In this document: positions 10,582 through 19,393 of the stretch, in pieces | How positions within the stretch are numbered: the first letter of the stretch is position 1 | How the letters are laid out: every line of letters begins with the position of its first letter | NCBI RefSeq assembly: GCF_001999945.1 | Contig: NZ_CP019650.1 | Coordinates: forward strand, 1,240,001-1,304,000 | Length of the DNA stretch: 64,000 nt | Direction: 5' to 3' | Source of the DNA: Microbulbifer agarilyticus | Lineage (GTDB): Bacteria > Pseudomonadota > Gammaproteobacteria > Pseudomonadales > Cellvibrionaceae | Position numbers and translations under genes: made by a program | The notes under the pieces: generated by a model | The model's database searches: none | The model's input: only the letters and a program-made list of their open reading frames with translations | Told to the model about the DNA's origin: nothing

Positions 10582-11922
10582 TTATCGAGTCGTTTTTATG
10601 CGGGCAATTCGCTCGCGAATCAGTTCAAAAGTCTTATGCTCTGAATCTGGTTCATTATTAAAGTTACTCTCAATCAGTCGCTCATCAGCCAGCGCAGCAA
10701 CCGCAAATTCAACTCCGTGACAATTGAGGCATACCGGCAGCATTTTTTCGTTCGGGCGCAGGTTGTGGTTTTGGTTGTGGTTGACCTGTATCTGTCCCTT
10801 GTGTTCTTCCCGTGGCAGGTGGCAGTTCGCACAGCTGACGCCGTTCGGCTGCTGCTGGTCCCACAAGCGGAAGTGTTCCGTGTTTTGGTAGGCAAGGCTG
10901 TGTTTGTCGTTGTGACAGCTCAGGCAAGCATCCACTTCTGCAACGCGGGTATCCAGGTCGTGAGGGTTGTGGCAGCTGGCACAGTTGAGCTCCTTGGCCA
11001 TCTCAATGACCCCTGCCTTCATGGGAATTTGTGCATCCCCCGCAGACATGGGTTGCCGGACGGGGAGACTCGCTGAAAGGCGCATACCGTGTTTGCCCTG
11101 GCTGAACTGTTCCAGTTGACGGCTGTGGCAGTCGCCACAAACGCTGACCACTTCTGCGCTGGTTAGCTCCGATTCTCCATTGATATGGCAGGCATTGCAG
11201 TTGGTACCTGTTGCGGCGTGGGTAGAGTGTGCCCAGGCTTCGGCTGCAGACTGCATCGGTGAATTGTCGTGAATGTCGGCTTTGCTAAAATCCGCGTCGG
11301 CCAGTTCGAGCGCTTTTTTTTCCGGGTTTTCCTGTTGCCACTTGGCGAGGAGGGAGCGCATCGGCAATTGCGCCTCCGCGACGAGTGCGGGGTGATCAAT
11401 GCGCTCGGCCAGGAACTCTTCATACAAGTAGCGGTTGTCGTGGTAGTTGTGACAACCAGCACTGGCACAGGTCTCGAAGCCGAAGTCCTCGTGATTGGGG
11501 CGGTTTTCTGCAATGTCGCTGTGGCAGTGAAAGCAAAAGTCTCCGGCGAGAGTAACGCCCATTTCGTGCGTGATTTCCGGCTTGTGCTCCGTGTGACAGC
11601 TAATGCACTGGCGTGCATCCAAATGGGCGAGCAGCCCTGCGTTGCGCGGGTCTAAAAACTTGCTGCGGGGATGGCTGTCATTCGCCATCTCCAGCTCTTC
11701 ACTGTGACAATTGACACAGGCACCCTGGATAAATGTTTGCCCGGCAAACCCATCGCCATGGCAGGTGGAGCAGGACATTTCAATCTGGTGGTGGCCATGG
11801 GTCGCATCGCCACTCAGGAAATAGGATTTATCCGAGGCCTGCAGGTTGTAGGTAATAAACGCCGCGCCCAACAGCGTTACGATCAGGCCGTAATGCCAGA
11901 ATTTGAATTTATAGTTTTTCAT
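10582..11922 (-). CDS. Multiheme c-type cytochrome with eleven heme motifs
   Basis: 446 residues. A hydrophobic N-terminal segment (about 10-27) serves as signal or membrane anchor; the rest should be periplasmic. Ten CXXCH sites begin at residues 51, 69, 106, 130, 242, 262, 314, 333, 364 and 398, and one CX4CH site (CASAGCH) begins at 152, giving eleven possible hemes. Free His residues between motifs could be distal ligands. The middle (about 160-235) lacks hemes and may separate two heme domains. It resembles cytochrome c3 / doubled-CXXCH proteins rather than a named reductase: no catalytic CXXCK motif is present. The ATG abuts the stop codon of the upstream flavoprotein gene, which implies translational coupling and suggests it takes electrons from that protein. 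Confidence 0.9.
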   Translation of the reverse strand: MKNYKFKFWHYGLIVTLLGAAFITYNLQASDKSYFLSGDATHGHHQIEMSCSTCHGDGFAGQTFIQGACVNCHSEELEMANDSHPRSKFLDPRNAGLLAHLDARQCISCHTEHKPEITHEMGVTLAGDFCFHCHSDIAENRPNHEDFGFETCASAGCHNYHDNRYLYEEFLAERIDHPALVAEAQLPMRSLLAKWQQENPEKKALELADADFSKADIHDNSPMQSAAEAWAHSTHAATGTNCNACHINGESELTSAEVVSVCGDCHSRQLEQFSQGKHGMRLSASLPVRQPMSAGDAQIPMKAGVIEMAKELNCASCHNPHDLDTRVAEVDACLSCHNDKHSLAYQNTEHFRLWDQQQPNGVSCANCHLPREEHKGQIQVNHNQNHNLRPNEKMLPVCLNCHGVEFAVAALADERLIESNFNNEPDSEHKTFELIRERIARIKTTR

Positions 11923-13953
11923 TTAGAAGTAGTACACGGCAAGAATATGGTAGAAGAGCAGTACCGGGAGTGCCCATAGCAGTGCGTAGTGCACGCGCGA
12001 CCACCACTTGCGGTGCTCACGGAGCTTTATGTCGGTCCAATGGTGGTTGCGGGCCATAAATACCCCAACCAGTGACCCGGTACAGGTTGCCGCAAGAAAC
12101 ACCAGCATCAGTGCGAGGTTCAGGTTTTCTCCCAGGCGGAAGCCCGTGTGCACAACGAGCACCAGCAGGGCGGCAAAGCCAATCAGGCTGTGGATGTATC
12201 GCCAGTGGTCCAGGTGCCCAGCTTTTATTTTTTGCCAGCGCTTGCGCAGGGAAAGACTGGCGGTCATGACGCAGAGTGCCAGTAAGGTGTAGCCGCTGAC
12301 CTGCTTCCAGAAATTGTCGTACCACAATTTCTTCAGGTACCAGCTCACCTGTACGCTGTCGGAAACCGGTGGGGGTGGTGAGAAGGCTGCGATGGCGATA
12401 AGCACAAGTGACAAGATGGAAATTACCAGAATGCCCCGGGCATGGCGCATCACCAGATTGGGTGCGGGAATGTCCAGCAGTTCTGCCATCAGCGGCCGGC
12501 AGCTGCCACAGGCAGAGCCAGCGTTAGTTTCTATCTCGAGGTCCTGCAGCTTGCGCTTGCCGCCAGCGATCGCTGTACAGAGTTCACCCTTGCTGACGCC
12601 ATTGCATTGGCATACCAGATAACTGTCCGGTTGCTGTTTGAGGGTCTGCTCGCGGGTTTCCTGCCAGAGATTGCCCTGCTCACAAAAGCTTTCCAGTTGC
12701 CTCTCTGACACGTCTGCGCCATCTGCAATGGCTTGTTTCAGAGAGTGGGATTCCTCCCAGGCACCCACAACGACTGCACCGATGAGTTTGCCGTTACAGA
12801 CATACAACTCCCGGCACAGGCCCCTGAAGCGATTCTCAAAGGTGAGTACGCGCAAATTCGGGTCATTGGAACTGTTAGTACTACCAATAAGGAAGCATGG
12901 AATGTGGGAAATCTTGAGCTGGATGTCATTACTGCTGCCCTGATAGGGCGGCAGCGCTCGTGCCTGGTCGGTGGTTGCACACACATGGCGGCTACAGATT
13001 TCCGCCTGTTCGAAACCCGGGCGTACCAGCTGATAGAGTTGTTCGTTGTACTCGGCGCATTCGCCGACCGCATAGATGTCGGGGTCACTGGTCAGCAGGT
13101 ATGGGGAAACCAAAACACCGCGTTGGGTATCGAGCCCGCATTTCTCCGCGAGGGTGGTTTCAGGTTTTATGCCCGTACACAGGACGACACCGTCTGCATC
13201 AATAGTTTCCCCACTCGACAGCGCAATGCGCTCTACCGCGTCCTTGCCGAAACACTTCTCCAGCTGGGCGCCTGCGAGTACTTCTACTTGCAGGGCTGAT
13301 AGCGCTGCACTGAGATAGCTCTCTGCGGTATCAGAGAGGCGGTTGCCGAGCAAACCGCCCCGCGCAAGCAGTACGACGCGATTGTTACTTGTTTTTAGCG
13401 CAGCGGCGGTCTCCAACCCTAGGGCGCCGGCGCCTACTATCACGATGGTGTTGGCCGTCTGTCGTAATTCGATCAGGGTTTGTGCATCTTCCAAACTGCG
13501 AAAGCTGATGATGTTATCGAGGTGCACACCGGGTATTTCTGGGCGCGCGGCGATAGACCCGGTGGCGAGAATCAGTTTGGTGTAGGGGAGTTGCTGGCCC
13601 TGATCATCGATGATCCGCTTGTTTTGGCGGTCGATTTCGAAGATTTTGCGGTTGTGGAATTCCGCCAGACGAGGGTGCGGGGCGTGGGTGACGGGGTTGT
13701 TGAGTTCGGATTGTTCCAGGTGGTCGGCAAGATACTGAGAAAGGCGGACCCGGTTGTACGGTTCGCCTTCTTCATCACCCACTAGTACTACCTGCGCATC
13801 GGAACTGTAATCCAGTAGTCGCTGTGCGCAACGAACGCCAACAGGGCCTGCGCCGACCACAACAAAAGTCGGGTAGCTTAGATCGCTGGTGTGCGCACCA
13901 GTCGTATTTTCTTGTTTCTGGCTTTCACAAAGCCCGGAAACCGTTTCGGTCAC
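11923..13953 (-). CDS. NirB-like FAD oxidoreductase fused to a BFD [2Fe-2S] domain and a ferric-reductase-like transmembrane domain
   Basis: 676 residues in three parts. Residues about 28-430 are a pyridine-nucleotide-disulfide-type flavoprotein, with FAD motif GAGPVG (from 34) and NAD(P)H motif GAGALG (from 174), closest in look to the N-terminal half of NirB. Residues about 445-495 are a BFD-like [2Fe-2S] domain (CQC, then CGSC). Residues about 508-673 hold five predicted membrane helices. Helix 3 carries His588 and His602, and helix 5 His655 and His669, each pair 14 apart. This is the spacing of the two stacked b hemes in NOX/FRE ferric reductases. Basic loops at 570-585 and 634-652 place the N-terminus in the cytoplasm. 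There is no siroheme/nitrite-reductase domain. The likely role is transfer of electrons from NAD(P)H to the periplasmic cytochrome encoded next. Confidence 0.88.
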   Translation of the reverse strand: MTETVSGLCESQKQENTTGAHTSDLSYPTFVVVGAGPVGVRCAQRLLDYSSDAQVVLVGDEEGEPYNRVRLSQYLADHLEQSELNNPVTHAPHPRLAEFHNRKIFEIDRQNKRIIDDQGQQLPYTKLILATGSIAARPEIPGVHLDNIISFRSLEDAQTLIELRQTANTIVIVGAGALGLETAAALKTSNNRVVLLARGGLLGNRLSDTAESYLSAALSALQVEVLAGAQLEKCFGKDAVERIALSSGETIDADGVVLCTGIKPETTLAEKCGLDTQRGVLVSPYLLTSDPDIYAVGECAEYNEQLYQLVRPGFEQAEICSRHVCATTDQARALPPYQGSSNDIQLKISHIPCFLIGSTNSSNDPNLRVLTFENRFRGLCRELYVCNGKLIGAVVVGAWEESHSLKQAIADGADVSERQLESFCEQGNLWQETREQTLKQQPDSYLVCQCNGVSKGELCTAIAGGKRKLQDLEIETNAGSACGSCRPLMAELLDIPAPNLVMRHARGILVISILSLVLIAIAAFSPPPPVSDSVQVSWYLKKLWYDNFWKQVSGYTLLALCVMTASLSLRKRWQKIKAGHLDHWRYIHSLIGFAALLVLVVHTGFRLGENLNLALMLVFLAATCTGSLVGVFMARNHHWTDIKLREHRKWWSRVHYALLWALPVLLFYHILAVYYF

Positions 13954-14085
13954 AATTGCCTCCCGAGTACTGCCGCACTACCTCATCACATCTTGTGTAT
14001 GGGTTGCTCTCGAGCCATTTGGGCGCTCGATTATTATTGTTCTATATCGTTATGCTTATATTTATCGTTCTCATTTGACGCACGT

Positions 14086-14099
14086 TCAACTAATGTTGA
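14086..14099. promoter_or_regulatory. Short palindrome upstream of the flavoprotein-cytochrome operon
   Basis: TCAAC-TAAT-GTTGA, perfect 5-bp arms, 133 bp before the flavoprotein start. It is not an FNR box (TTGAT-N4-ATCAA). It could bind an unidentified regulator or be chance. Confidence 0.3.
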
Positions 14100-14129
14100 T
14101 TGCGAAGAGCCGGCACTGGCTACGGGGGG

Positions 14130-14636
14130 TTAGCTGGGGTTATAGAGCGTATAGAGCTCTTTTTCTTCCAGTGACACGCGTCGGGTTAGGGCTTCGCCGA
14201 TTTGCTCGTAGTCGCTTTTAAAGCGAATGAGCTCTTCTCGTGACAGCGTGCCGCGGGAGTAGCGTTTACAGAACTGGATTACCGCATTGGCAATGTCGTT
14301 CATATCGGTACGGAAATCTTTGACGATCTGCAACGTGTGTCTGTCGTTGACGAGAGACTGTTCCAGATACACATAGAAGCTGACGTTTTCCTTGATCAGG
14401 TGTGCCTGAAAGGTGGATTTGAACACACTCAACAATTCGGAAAGCTGGCGAAAATTCTGTTTTTCGAAACCTTCAGACCAGATGCGCTGGAAAATATTGA
14501 CCAGCTCATGGTGGTCATTTTTTAAAGACAGGATGAGCGAAGGGTCATACTTGATCGTGCGACGGCCACTTGTGCCACTCGCATCTTTCTCGGTGTCTTT
14601 ATTATCGCGGGACTTGCTGGAAAAAAGTCCGAACAT
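14130..14636 (-). CDS. Hemerythrin HHE-domain protein
   Basis: 168 residues with no signal peptide, so cytoplasmic. After a basic, charged N-terminus (1-28) comes a four-helix bundle with candidate di-iron ligands: His42-His43 in KNDHHEL, His79 and Glu83 in FQAHLIKEN, and the C-terminal SLEEKELYTLY. Hemerythrin-like proteins bind oxygen or NO at a di-iron site or help repair damaged iron centres. Which of these applies cannot be told from sequence. It lies 176 bp upstream of the flavoprotein-cytochrome operon on the same strand, so read-through or shared regulation is possible. A perfect CRP-type site and a matching promoter lie upstream. Confidence 0.82.
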   Translation of the reverse strand: MFGLFSSKSRDNKDTEKDASGTSGRRTIKYDPSLILSLKNDHHELVNIFQRIWSEGFEKQNFRQLSELLSVFKSTFQAHLIKENVSFYVYLEQSLVNDRHTLQIVKDFRTDMNDIANAVIQFCKRYSRGTLSREELIRFKSDYEQIGEALTRRVSLEEKELYTLYNPS

Positions 14637-14745
14637 GGGAAGGCCTTTCTAATTGTCTAATTGGTACGTTCGTAGCAATTAAATTCTCCATACATCTATA
14701 TAGGGAGTAATTTATTCTCAAGGCGCAATATTAAACTTATTTCTT

Positions 14746-14772
14746 AGAATAATGTTTCCTTATCCTGTTCAA
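14746..14772 (-). promoter_or_regulatory. Candidate sigma-70 promoter for the hemerythrin gene
   Basis: Read on the minus strand: TTGAAC (14772-14767), a 15-bp spacer, TATTCT (14751-14746). The spacer is shorter than the ideal 17 bp, as is common at activator-dependent promoters. The predicted start is near 14740. Confidence 0.45.
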
Positions 14773-14774
14773 TA

Positions 14775-14790
14775 TGTGATGTGCGTCACA
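14775..14790. promoter_or_regulatory. CRP/Vfr-type operator, perfect half-sites
   Basis: TGTGA-TGTGCG-TCACA matches the CRP consensus TGTGA-N6-TCACA exactly. Its centre (14782.5) is about 42 bp upstream of the start predicted from the minus-strand promoter, the classic class II activator position (-41.5). Confidence 0.7.
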
Positions 14791-14861
14791 CTTATTGCGC
14801 GGTCCGAAAATCCATGTTTTGGTTGGGTCACGAAGAGGGCACCTGCTTGGTACGCAGGTAC

Positions 14862-14890
14862 AAAAAACCCGGCGATTGCCGGGTTTTTTT
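14862..14890. terminator. Rho-independent terminator of gltA
   Basis: AAAAAACCCGGC-GATT-GCCGGGTTTTTTT, just 3' of the minus-strand citrate synthase gene. It is symmetrical and could act in both directions. Confidence 0.9.
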
Positions 14891-14913
14891 GGGAGGCGAA
14901 ATTCCGTTCGGAA

Positions 14914-16203
14914 TTAACGCTTGTCGAGATCCACGTAGTCGCGAGCAGTGTAGCCGGTGTACAGCTGACGCGGACGGCCGATCTTGTAAGGGTTGGAAAT
15001 CATCTCGTTCCAGTGCGCGATCCAGCCTGCGGTACGGCCGGTAGCAAAAATCACGGTGAACATGTCGGTAGGAATACCGATCGCTTTCATGATGATGCCG
15101 GAGTAGAAGTCGACGTTCGGGTACAGCTTCTTCTCTACGAAGTACTCGTCTTCCAGTGCGATCTTTTCCAGCTTCTTGGCGATACGCAGCAGCGGATCGT
15201 TTTCGGCGCCCATTGCACCCAGAACTTCGTCACAGATGCCCTGCATTACACGGGAGCGCGGGTCGAAGTTCTTGTATACGCGGTGGCCGAAGCCCATCAG
15301 GCGGAACGGATCGTTCTTGTCTTTGGCCTTGGCAACGTACTCGTCGATACGGCTCTCGTCACCGATCTCCTGCAGCATGTTCAGTACCGCTTCGTTGGCG
15401 CCGCCATGTGCCGGGCCCCAGAGGGTAGCAATACCGGAAGAGATACACGCGAAGGGGTTGGCGCCAGAGGAACCAGCCAGGCGTACGGTAGAGGTAGAGG
15501 CGTTCTGCTCATGGTCAGCGTGCAGCAGGAAGATCACGTCCATGGCTTTTGCCACGATCGGGTCGATCTTGCTCGGCTCACAAGGGTTGCCGAACATCAT
15601 GTGCAGGAAGTTCTCGGCGTAGCTCAGGCTGTTGTCCGGGTACATGAACGGCTGGCCTTTGCTGTGCTTGTAGCACATGGCGGCCAGGGTCGGCATCTTG
15701 GCGATCAGGCGGTCCGCAGAGATTTTGCGGTGCTCCGGATCGGTGATGTCGAGGGAATCGTGGTAGAAGGAGGCCAGTGCACCGACAACACCGCACATCA
15801 TTGCCATGGGGTGAGCGTCGTAGCGGAAGCCTTTAAAGAAGTTAACCAGAGACTCGTGAACCATGGTGTGGTTCATGATGCTGTCAACGTACTCTTTTTT
15901 CTGCTCTGCGTTCGGCAGTTCGCCATTCATCAGCAGGTAGCAGGTTTCCAGGTAATCGGATTTGTCCGCCAGTTGCTCGATAGGGTAGCCGCGGTGCAGC
16001 AGAACGCCCTTGGCGCCATCGATATAGGTGATCTTGGATTCGCAGGAGGCGGTGGACATAAAGCCCGGGTCGTAGGTGAACAGGCCTTTACTGGCCAGGC
16101 TGCTGACGTCAACAACGTCGGGACCGGCAGTGCCAGAGTAGACTGGCAGGTCGAATGGGGCGTCGATACCGTCGACCGCGAGTTGAGCTTTCTTGTCAGA
16201 CAT
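14914..16203 (-). CDS. gltA: Citrate synthase (type II)
   Basis: Condenses acetyl-CoA with oxaloacetate at the entry of the TCA cycle, in the cytoplasm. The 429-residue length is standard for the hexameric, NADH-sensitive enzymes of Gram-negative bacteria. Conserved pieces include the substrate-binding and catalytic His regions [13 protein letters not shown] and [14 protein letters not shown]. The ribosome-binding site TAGGAG precedes the ATG by seven bases. The gene is divergent from sdhC across a 659-bp spacer, the usual arrangement in Pseudomonas and its relatives, and ends at a strong terminator. Confidence 0.97.
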   Translation of the reverse strand: MSDKKAQLAVDGIDAPFDLPVYSGTAGPDVVDVSSLASKGLFTYDPGFMSTASCESKITYIDGAKGVLLHRGYPIEQLADKSDYLETCYLLMNGELPNAEQKKEYVDSIMNHTMVHESLVNFFKGFRYDAHPMAMMCGVVGALASFYHDSLDITDPEHRKISADRLIAKMPTLAAMCYKHSKGQPFMYPDNSLSYAENFLHMMFGNPCEPSKIDPIVAKAMDVIFLLHADHEQNASTSTVRLAGSSGANPFACISSGIATLWGPAHGGANEAVLNMLQEIGDESRIDEYVAKAKDKNDPFRLMGFGHRVYKNFDPRSRVMQGICDEVLGAMGAENDPLLRIAKKLEKIALEDEYFVEKKLYPNVDFYSGIIMKAIGIPTDMFTVIFATGRTAGWIAHWNEMISNPYKIGRPRQLYTGYTARDYVDLDKR

Positions 16204-16862
16204 TGTGGACTCCTAAAAACTATTCTTTCGCCAGCTTTTTTATTTCCACACAAATTGCTGAAGTGGATTCGGCAATTCACGGCCCTGGGAGGGGCGAAAT
16301 CCGCGCTGATCCGTGATCACATTTTATAAATCGTTGTGTATCGCGGATGTTTCAGTTGCGCAGGAGAACCCGGAAAGTGCCGGATTCTGCGGGCTCGGAC
16401 GGCCTTCATTGGCTACATCCAGACGCGGATATGGGGCTAGCGGGCTTTTGAGCGCGGCCAAACTTAAGTGTCGCGCCTCAAATTGTCAAACCAAATTGCC
16501 GTGGCCGGCCGGTTCCGTGGCCGCAGGATCTTCCGCGGTAGATCGGAGTGGCAGGGAAATTGCCTGTCTGAAAGGGCGATATGGCATGTAAATTTCGGCA
16601 CTACCCCAGCGGGTCGAATCGTGCGCTTCATACTTTGGTCTGCTGGGTGGCGCTGAATACAACTGGTACAAAGCCGCCCGTGCCGACTTTCGGTTCGTTG
16701 TGTTTTGATATGTGAATGCCTATAATCCGCGCGGCTTGCGCCTTGGTAAGGCCACTTTGTACAAGACCTCTACAGGTTGGTTGGAAAGTGATCAGCAAGC
16801 TCGCCCGGTATGTAGAGAATTAGCGGGCGCCCCGTCTTTCAGGGCAACAAGGTGTTTTTCCT
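16204..16862. other. Divergent control region between gltA and sdhC
   Basis: A 659-bp spacer without a credible gene. It must hold the leftward gltA promoter and the rightward sdh promoter (16698-16726). The short frames inside it overlap and have no ribosome-binding sites. I recognise no riboswitch or clear operator palindrome. The length leaves room for a small regulatory RNA. Confidence 0.5.
16698..16726 (+). promoter_or_regulatory. Candidate sigma-70 promoter of the sdh-suc operon
   Basis: TTGTGT (16698-16703), a 17-bp spacer, then a perfect TATAAT (16721-16726). Transcription would start near 16733, giving a leader of about 130 nt before sdhC. Confidence 0.7.
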
Positions 16863-17237
16863 GTGAACAAGAACAGACCTGTCAATTTAGACATTTCTAC
16901 TATTAAGCTCCCTGTACCAGCGTTGGTATCCATTCTTCACCGAATTTCCGGTGTGGTGCTTTTTGCTGTGGTTGCACTTTTATTGTGCATGCTGGATTCC
17001 AGTCTGGAATCTGAGCAGGGTTTCCAAAAAGTAGCAGACTTTTTTACCAGTGTTCCGGCCAAGCTTCTGCTGTGGGCATCACTGGCTGCACTTATTTACC
17101 ACCTGGTCGCTGGTGTGCGTCACCTGATTATGGATCTGGGTGTGGGTGAGAGCCTCGAAGGTGGTCGCCGCGGCGCCATTCTGGTTCTGGTGCTTTCTGT
17201 TGTCCTCATTCTGCTGGCGGGAGTCCTGATATGGTAG
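16863..17237 (+). CDS. sdhC: Succinate dehydrogenase cytochrome b556 subunit
   Basis: Membrane anchor subunit of complex II, which helps bind heme b and ubiquinone. 124 residues with three membrane helices (about 29-49, 63-84, 102-122). The family motif SILHRISG lies at about 23-30, and the probable heme-ligand His is in the second helix region (LIYHLVAGVRHL). The start is GTG at 16863, supported by AAGGTG eight bases upstream. It is the first gene of sdhCDAB and its stop overlaps the sdhD start, implying translational coupling. Confidence 0.95.
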   Translation: MNKNRPVNLDISTIKLPVPALVSILHRISGVVLFAVVALLLCMLDSSLESEQGFQKVADFFTSVPAKLLLWASLAALIYHLVAGVRHLIMDLGVGESLEGGRRGAILVLVLSVVLILLAGVLIW

Positions 17238-17599
17238 GTGCAGCTACTGGTTTCGGCCGTAACGGCGTTCAAGACTGGTTTATTCAACGTATCAGTGCTG
17301 TGGTGCTGGTGGCGTACACCCTCTTTATAGTGGGTTTCATTTTCCTTTCCAAAGATTTTGGCTACGCAAGCTGGTCCGCGCTGTTTGAGCAGCGTTGGGT
17401 TCGCGTATTCAGCCTGGTTGCTCTTATCTCCACAATTGCTCATGCCTGGATCGGTCTCTGGTCTGTGGTAACTGATTACATCACCAACCGCATGATGGGT
17501 GGCAAAGCGACCGTCCTGCGAATTCTGGTTGAAGTGTTGTTGGGTGCTGTTGCCGTGTTCTACGCGGTGTGGGGCATCGAAATTCTGTGGGGTGTATAA
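17231..17599 (+). CDS. sdhD: Succinate dehydrogenase hydrophobic membrane anchor subunit
   Basis: Second membrane anchor of complex II, 122 residues with three helices (about 22-42, 57-79, 95-116). The conserved QDWFIQRISAV piece near the N-terminus and HAWIGLWSVVTDY in the second helix match SdhD, including the quinone/heme-site region. The ATG overlaps the last codons of sdhC by 7 bp. sdhA starts 3 bp after its stop, so the unit is tightly coupled. Confidence 0.95.
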   Translation: MVGAATGFGRNGVQDWFIQRISAVVLVAYTLFIVGFIFLSKDFGYASWSALFEQRWVRVFSLVALISTIAHAWIGLWSVVTDYITNRMMGGKATVLRILVEVLLGAVAVFYAVWGIEILWGV

Positions 17600-17602
17600 G
17601 TT

Positions 17603-19375
17603 ATGTCGAATATGCGAACAATAACCTTTGACGGCATTGTTATTGGCGGTGGCGGCGCGGGTATGCGCGCTGCACTGCAGATGGCCCAGTCTGGTTTCAA
17701 GACTGCGGTAATCACTAAAGTATTTCCTACCCGTTCTCACACGGTTTCTGCACAGGGCGGTATTACCTGTGCGATTGCCAGCGATGACCCCAACGACGAT
17801 TGGCGCTGGCACATGTTCGATACCGTCAAAGGCTCCGACTACATCGGTGACCAGGACGCGATCGAATATATGTGTTCCGTAGGCCCCGAAGCAGTGTTCG
17901 AGCTCGAACACATGGGCCTGCCGTTCTCCCGTACTAAAGAAGGTCGTATCTATCAGCGTCCTTTCGGTGGTCAGTCCAAAGACTTCGGTCGCGGTGGCCA
18001 GGCTGCACGTACCTGTGCGGCGGCAGACCGTACTGGTCACGCACTGCTGCACACCCTGTATCAGGGCAATATCAAGAACAACACTGTATTCCTCAACGAG
18101 TGGTTCGCGGTCGATCTGGTGAAGAACCAGGACGGCGCTGTTGTCGGCGTGATCGCGATGAACATCGAAGATGGCGAGGTCGTTTACGTTAAGTCCAAGG
18201 CGACCGTTCTCGCCACCGGTGGTGCTGGCCGTATCTTTGCCTCTACTACTAACGCGCACATCAATACTGGTGACGGTATCGGTATGGCGCTGCGTGCCGA
18301 CATTCCTGTCCAGGATATGGAATTCTGGCAGTTCCACCCAACCGGTATCCACGGTGCTGGTGTACTGGTGACCGAAGGCTGTCGTGGTGAAGGTGGTTAC
18401 CTCGTTAATAAAGACGGCGAGCGCTTCATGGAGCGTTACGCTCCGAATGCGAAAGACCTGGCAGGCCGCGACGTTGTTGCACGCTCCATGGTTCTCGAGA
18501 TCCTCGACGGCCGCGGTTGTGGTCCGGAAGGCGACCACGTATTCCTGAAGCTGGATCACCTGGGTGAGAAAACCCTGAACGCCAAGTTGCCGGGCATCCT
18601 CGAGCTGTCCCGTACCTTCGCGCACGCTGACCCGGTTAAGGTGCCGATCCCCGTTGTTCCGACCTGTCACTACATGATGGGCGGATTGGCGACCAATATT
18701 CACGGTCAGGTGCTGACCCAGGATGCTTCCGGTAACGATCACGTGATCGACGGTATCTATGGCTGTGGTGAAGTTGCTTGTGTATCCGTACACGGCGCCA
18801 ACCGTCTGGGCGGCAACTCGCTGCTGGACCTGGTGGTATTCGGTCGCGCCTCTGGCCTGTTTATCGAAAAAGCCCTGCGTGAGGGCATCGAGCATCGCGA
18901 AGCGAGCGACTCTGACCTCGAAGCAGCGATGGGCCGCCTGAACCGTCTCGAAACCAAGAACGACGGCGAAAAAGCTGCCGACCTGCGTAAAGAACTGCAG
19001 AACGTAATGCAGAATCACTTCGGTGTATTCCGTCGCGGCGACTTCATGGCCGAGGGTGTGAAGAAGCTCGAAGACCTGCGCGCACGTATCGAAAACGTTC
19101 GCCTGGACGACAAGAGCCGTGCGTTTAACACCGCGCGTATCGAAGCGCTGGAACTGCAAAACCTGCTGGAAGTGGCCGAAGCGACTGCGATTGCCGCAGA
19201 GACTCGTACCGAAAGCCGCGGCGCCCACGCGCGTGAAGACTTCCAAGAGCGCGACGACGAGAACTGGCTGTGCCACTCCATGTTCTTCCCTGCGGAGAAA
19301 CGTGTTGGTAAGCGTGCCGTTAACTTTGCGCCCAACACCGTAGAAGCTTTCGAACCGAAAGCGCGTACCTACTAA
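17603..19375 (+). CDS. sdhA: Succinate dehydrogenase flavoprotein subunit
   Basis: Oxidises succinate to fumarate with covalently bound FAD on the inner face of the membrane. 590 residues, normal for the family. The FAD-binding GGGGAG lies at 15-20, the FAD-linking His is His46 in [10 protein letters not shown], and the active-site segments [10 protein letters not shown] and CHYMMGG are present. The C-terminal part carries the [14 protein letters not shown] signature. It sits between sdhD and sdhB in the usual order. Confidence 0.98.
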   Translation: MSNMRTITFDGIVIGGGGAGMRAALQMAQSGFKTAVITKVFPTRSHTVSAQGGITCAIASDDPNDDWRWHMFDTVKGSDYIGDQDAIEYMCSVGPEAVFELEHMGLPFSRTKEGRIYQRPFGGQSKDFGRGGQAARTCAAADRTGHALLHTLYQGNIKNNTVFLNEWFAVDLVKNQDGAVVGVIAMNIEDGEVVYVKSKATVLATGGAGRIFASTTNAHINTGDGIGMALRADIPVQDMEFWQFHPTGIHGAGVLVTEGCRGEGGYLVNKDGERFMERYAPNAKDLAGRDVVARSMVLEILDGRGCGPEGDHVFLKLDHLGEKTLNAKLPGILELSRTFAHADPVKVPIPVVPTCHYMMGGLATNIHGQVLTQDASGNDHVIDGIYGCGEVACVSVHGANRLGGNSLLDLVVFGRASGLFIEKALREGIEHREASDSDLEAAMGRLNRLETKNDGEKAADLRKELQNVMQNHFGVFRRGDFMAEGVKKLEDLRARIENVRLDDKSRAFNTARIEALELQNLLEVAEATAIAAETRTESRGAHAREDFQERDDENWLCHSMFFPAEKRVGKRAVNFAPNTVEAFEPKARTY

Positions 19376-19393
19376 TTCGGGAGCGGAAAGACC

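Noticed and set aside
11923-13953. Assimilatory nitrite reductase NirB
   Set aside because: Only the N-terminal flavoprotein and BFD-like parts resemble NirB. The siroheme/[4Fe-4S] catalytic domain is missing and replaced by membrane helices.
14086-14099. An FNR/Anr box upstream of the redox operon
   Set aside because: The palindrome is TCAAC-N4-GTTGA, not TTGAT-N4-ATCAA; the inner bases differ from the consensus.
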